6,820 nt of DNA, taken from contig CAMLNK010000221.1 in assembly GCA_946481035.1 (NCBI GenBank), positions 1 through 6,820 on the forward strand. Direction: 5' to 3'. Under the pieces are notes generated by a model. That model was not told the origin of the DNA. It did no database searches and saw only the letters and a program-made list of their open reading frames with translations. This document shows positions 5,819-6,820 of this stretch, piece by piece. The DNA comes from an uncultured Dyadobacter sp. GTDB taxonomy: Bacteria > Bacteroidota > Bacteroidia > Cytophagales > Spirosomataceae. Position 1 is the stretch's first letter; every line of letters starts with the position of its first letter. Made by a program: the position numbers and the translations under genes.

Positions 5819-5819
5819 G

Positions 5820-6632
5820 TTATTGCTTCACCGCGACACTCAATTCGGCCGGTTTCGGTGCCTGGATACCGTCGAGCGCGAACTGGCGGCTGATGCCTTC
5901 GTGTACATTATAATAAGTATCCCAATAAGTCGCGCTGGGCGTCCATACGCGCACGTCGAAGAAAATCGCGTTTTCGGTGAGCTTGGTTACCAGAATATCG
6001 TGCTGCACATCTTTTAATGCAGTAGGACAGGCATCCACCGCTTTTTGCACCGATGCCCTGATTTTATCCACGCCATTCTGGCTGCCCGCAGCGAATACCA
6101 TATCGACGCGGATTTTGCCTTTACCTGAAATATTGGTGATCGGGGAGGTCGACAATGCGCCGTTCGGAAGGATAATAGTCTTGTTATCAGGAGTTACCAA
6201 TATTGTATTGAAAATCTGCACACCTTCGACAGTGCCTGTAAATCCCTGCGCATTGATCAGATCGCCCACGCGGTAGGGTTTGAAAATCAGGATCAGGACC
6301 CCGCCGGCGAAGTTGGCCAGGCTGCCCTGCAATGCCAAACCTACCGCCAAACCGGCCGCTCCGAGTACCGCCACGAACGAGGAAGTTTCGATACCCACAA
6401 TGCCTGCGATACTCAGCAACAGCATTACGTTGAGCAAAACGACAATCAGCGAGCTAAGGAATGGTTGCACGTCGCGATCGACGTTGCGTTTTTCCATGAC
6501 ATTGCTCAGCATCGAGCTGATTTTACCTACAATGAAACGGCCGATGATAAAAGCCAGGAGTGCGAGCAGGATCTTGCCGCCATAAAGCGTTGCCAGCGTC
6601 CAGAGCTGCGCTTTGATGATGTCGAAATTCAT
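5820..6632 (-). CDS. mscS: Small-conductance mechanosensitive channel, MscS family
   Basis: MscS-type channels are heptamers in the inner membrane that open on tension and release solutes after hypo-osmotic shock. From the ATG at 6632 the protein has 270 residues, near the 286 of E. coli MscS. Three membrane helices lie at about 16-35, 58-78 and 83-117. The third is the pore helix, with the hallmark AVLGAAGLAVGLALQGSL, including the two gate leucines (L95 and L99) and the Gln-Gly hinge (Q102-G103). It is followed by FKPYRVGD and the beta domain with GTVEGVQIFNT and the PNG motif in IILPNG. The cytoplasmic alpha/beta cage ends around DVRVWTPS and GIQAPKP. The frame is open to an ATG at 6701, but those 23 extra residues are polar, the transcription start is predicted at about 6702-6705, and MNFDIIKAQLW is the natural MscS N-terminus. 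It ends in its own terminator ahead of ffh. Confidence 0.95.
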   Translation of the reverse strand: MNFDIIKAQLWTLATLYGGKILLALLAFIIGRFIVGKISSMLSNVMEKRNVDRDVQPFLSSLIVVLLNVMLLLSIAGIVGIETSSFVAVLGAAGLAVGLALQGSLANFAGGVLILIFKPYRVGDLINAQGFTGTVEGVQIFNTILVTPDNKTIILPNGALSTSPITNISGKGKIRVDMVFAAGSQNGVDKIRASVQKAVDACPTALKDVQHDILVTKLTENAIFFDVRVWTPSATYWDTYYNVHEGISRQFALDGIQAPKPAELSVAVKQ

Positions 6633-6708
6633 TTGTTGTTGCGATTTTGTTGATAAGTTGCGAAACCGGATTGAAGAAATCGTGAGGCCGGAGAATGGCA
6701 TCCAGGTG

Positions 6709-6739
6709 CAAAATCACTTATTCCCTGCACATTAGCAAT
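6709..6739 (-). promoter_or_regulatory. Probable mscS promoter
   Basis: On the minus strand ATTG (6736-6739) and TGATTTTG (6709-6716) are separated by 19 bases. Each differs by one base from the Bacteroidota boxes TTTG and TAnnTTTG, and the spacing is right. Transcription would start near 6702-6705, leaving a leader of about 70 bases before the ATG at 6632. This supports the shorter start. The remaining bases 6740-6820 hold no gene that I can support. Confidence 0.45.
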
Positions 6740-6820
6740 CGGAGAATGTAAAATATTCGCGTAGAATTTAATCTAGATAGGGTAGAATAATAATGAAAAA
6801 AGGGTGAGCGAAGGCTGGTT

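Noticed and set aside
6633..6701. N-terminal extension of mscS from an ATG at 6701
   Set aside because: The 23 additional residues are not typical of MscS, and the predicted transcript start lies at the very beginning of this extension.
6793..6820. Possible plus-strand gene start (ATG at 6793 or GTG at 6804) or minus-strand terminator half
   Set aside because: The ATG meets a stop after three codons. The GTG frame has only five codons before the window ends. The T tract of the minus strand after CACCC could be a terminator end, but its other arm is outside the window.
1..6820. A new defence, mobile or biosynthetic system
   Set aside because: All larger genes are housekeeping or single envelope proteins, there are no mobile-element genes, and the gene orientations show several independent transcription units rather than one cassette.

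Overview
The window looks like chromosomal core DNA from a Bacteroidota bacterium, most likely order Cytophagales (Dyadobacter/Spirosoma-like, inferred from protein style only). The signs are matches to the Bacteroidota promoter -7 box TAnnTTTG in front of three genes (exact for nuoN and ffh, one mismatch for mscS), almost no Shine-Dalgarno sequences, signal peptides ending in an Ala-x-Ala or Ser-Gln type site, and a C-terminal motif in one secreted protein that is common in that phylum. I see no transposase, integrase, CRISPR array, tRNA or rRNA.

Layout, left to right. Positions 1-55 hold a possible C-terminal tail of an upstream gene. It overlaps by 4 bases a short uncharacterised plus-strand gene (52-252). 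This converges, with a 4-base gap, on nuoN (minus, 1714-257), the membrane subunit N of respiratory complex I, which stands alone here. A 92-base divergent region separates nuoN from a plus-strand secreted protein of unknown function (1807-2472). That gene converges, with a single base between stop codons, on an exported alkaline-phosphatase-superfamily phosphodiesterase (minus, 3718-2474). A 111-base spacer (3719-3829) holds two stem-loops, the larger a strong intrinsic terminator. Upstream of it on the minus strand lie a small predicted outer-membrane beta-barrel protein (4330-3830) and, 13 bases before that, ffh (5666-4344), the signal recognition particle GTPase; the two look like one operon. 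The ffh promoter abuts a terminator that ends the next minus-strand gene, an MscS-type mechanosensitive channel (6632-5820). The last 188 bases hold the mscS promoter and no gene I can support.

The common theme is envelope and membrane function: proton pumping (NuoN), co-translational membrane insertion (Ffh), osmotic pressure release (MscS), and three exported proteins. Apart from the ffh-barrel pair, the genes appear to be separate transcription units, so I would not call this a single pathway. I did not find a convincing new biological system. The points most worth a second look are the solitary nuoN with a TTG start and its own promoter, the double stem-loop that sits where the phosphodiesterase promoter should be, the linkage of ffh to a barrel protein, and a compact repeat after mscS.
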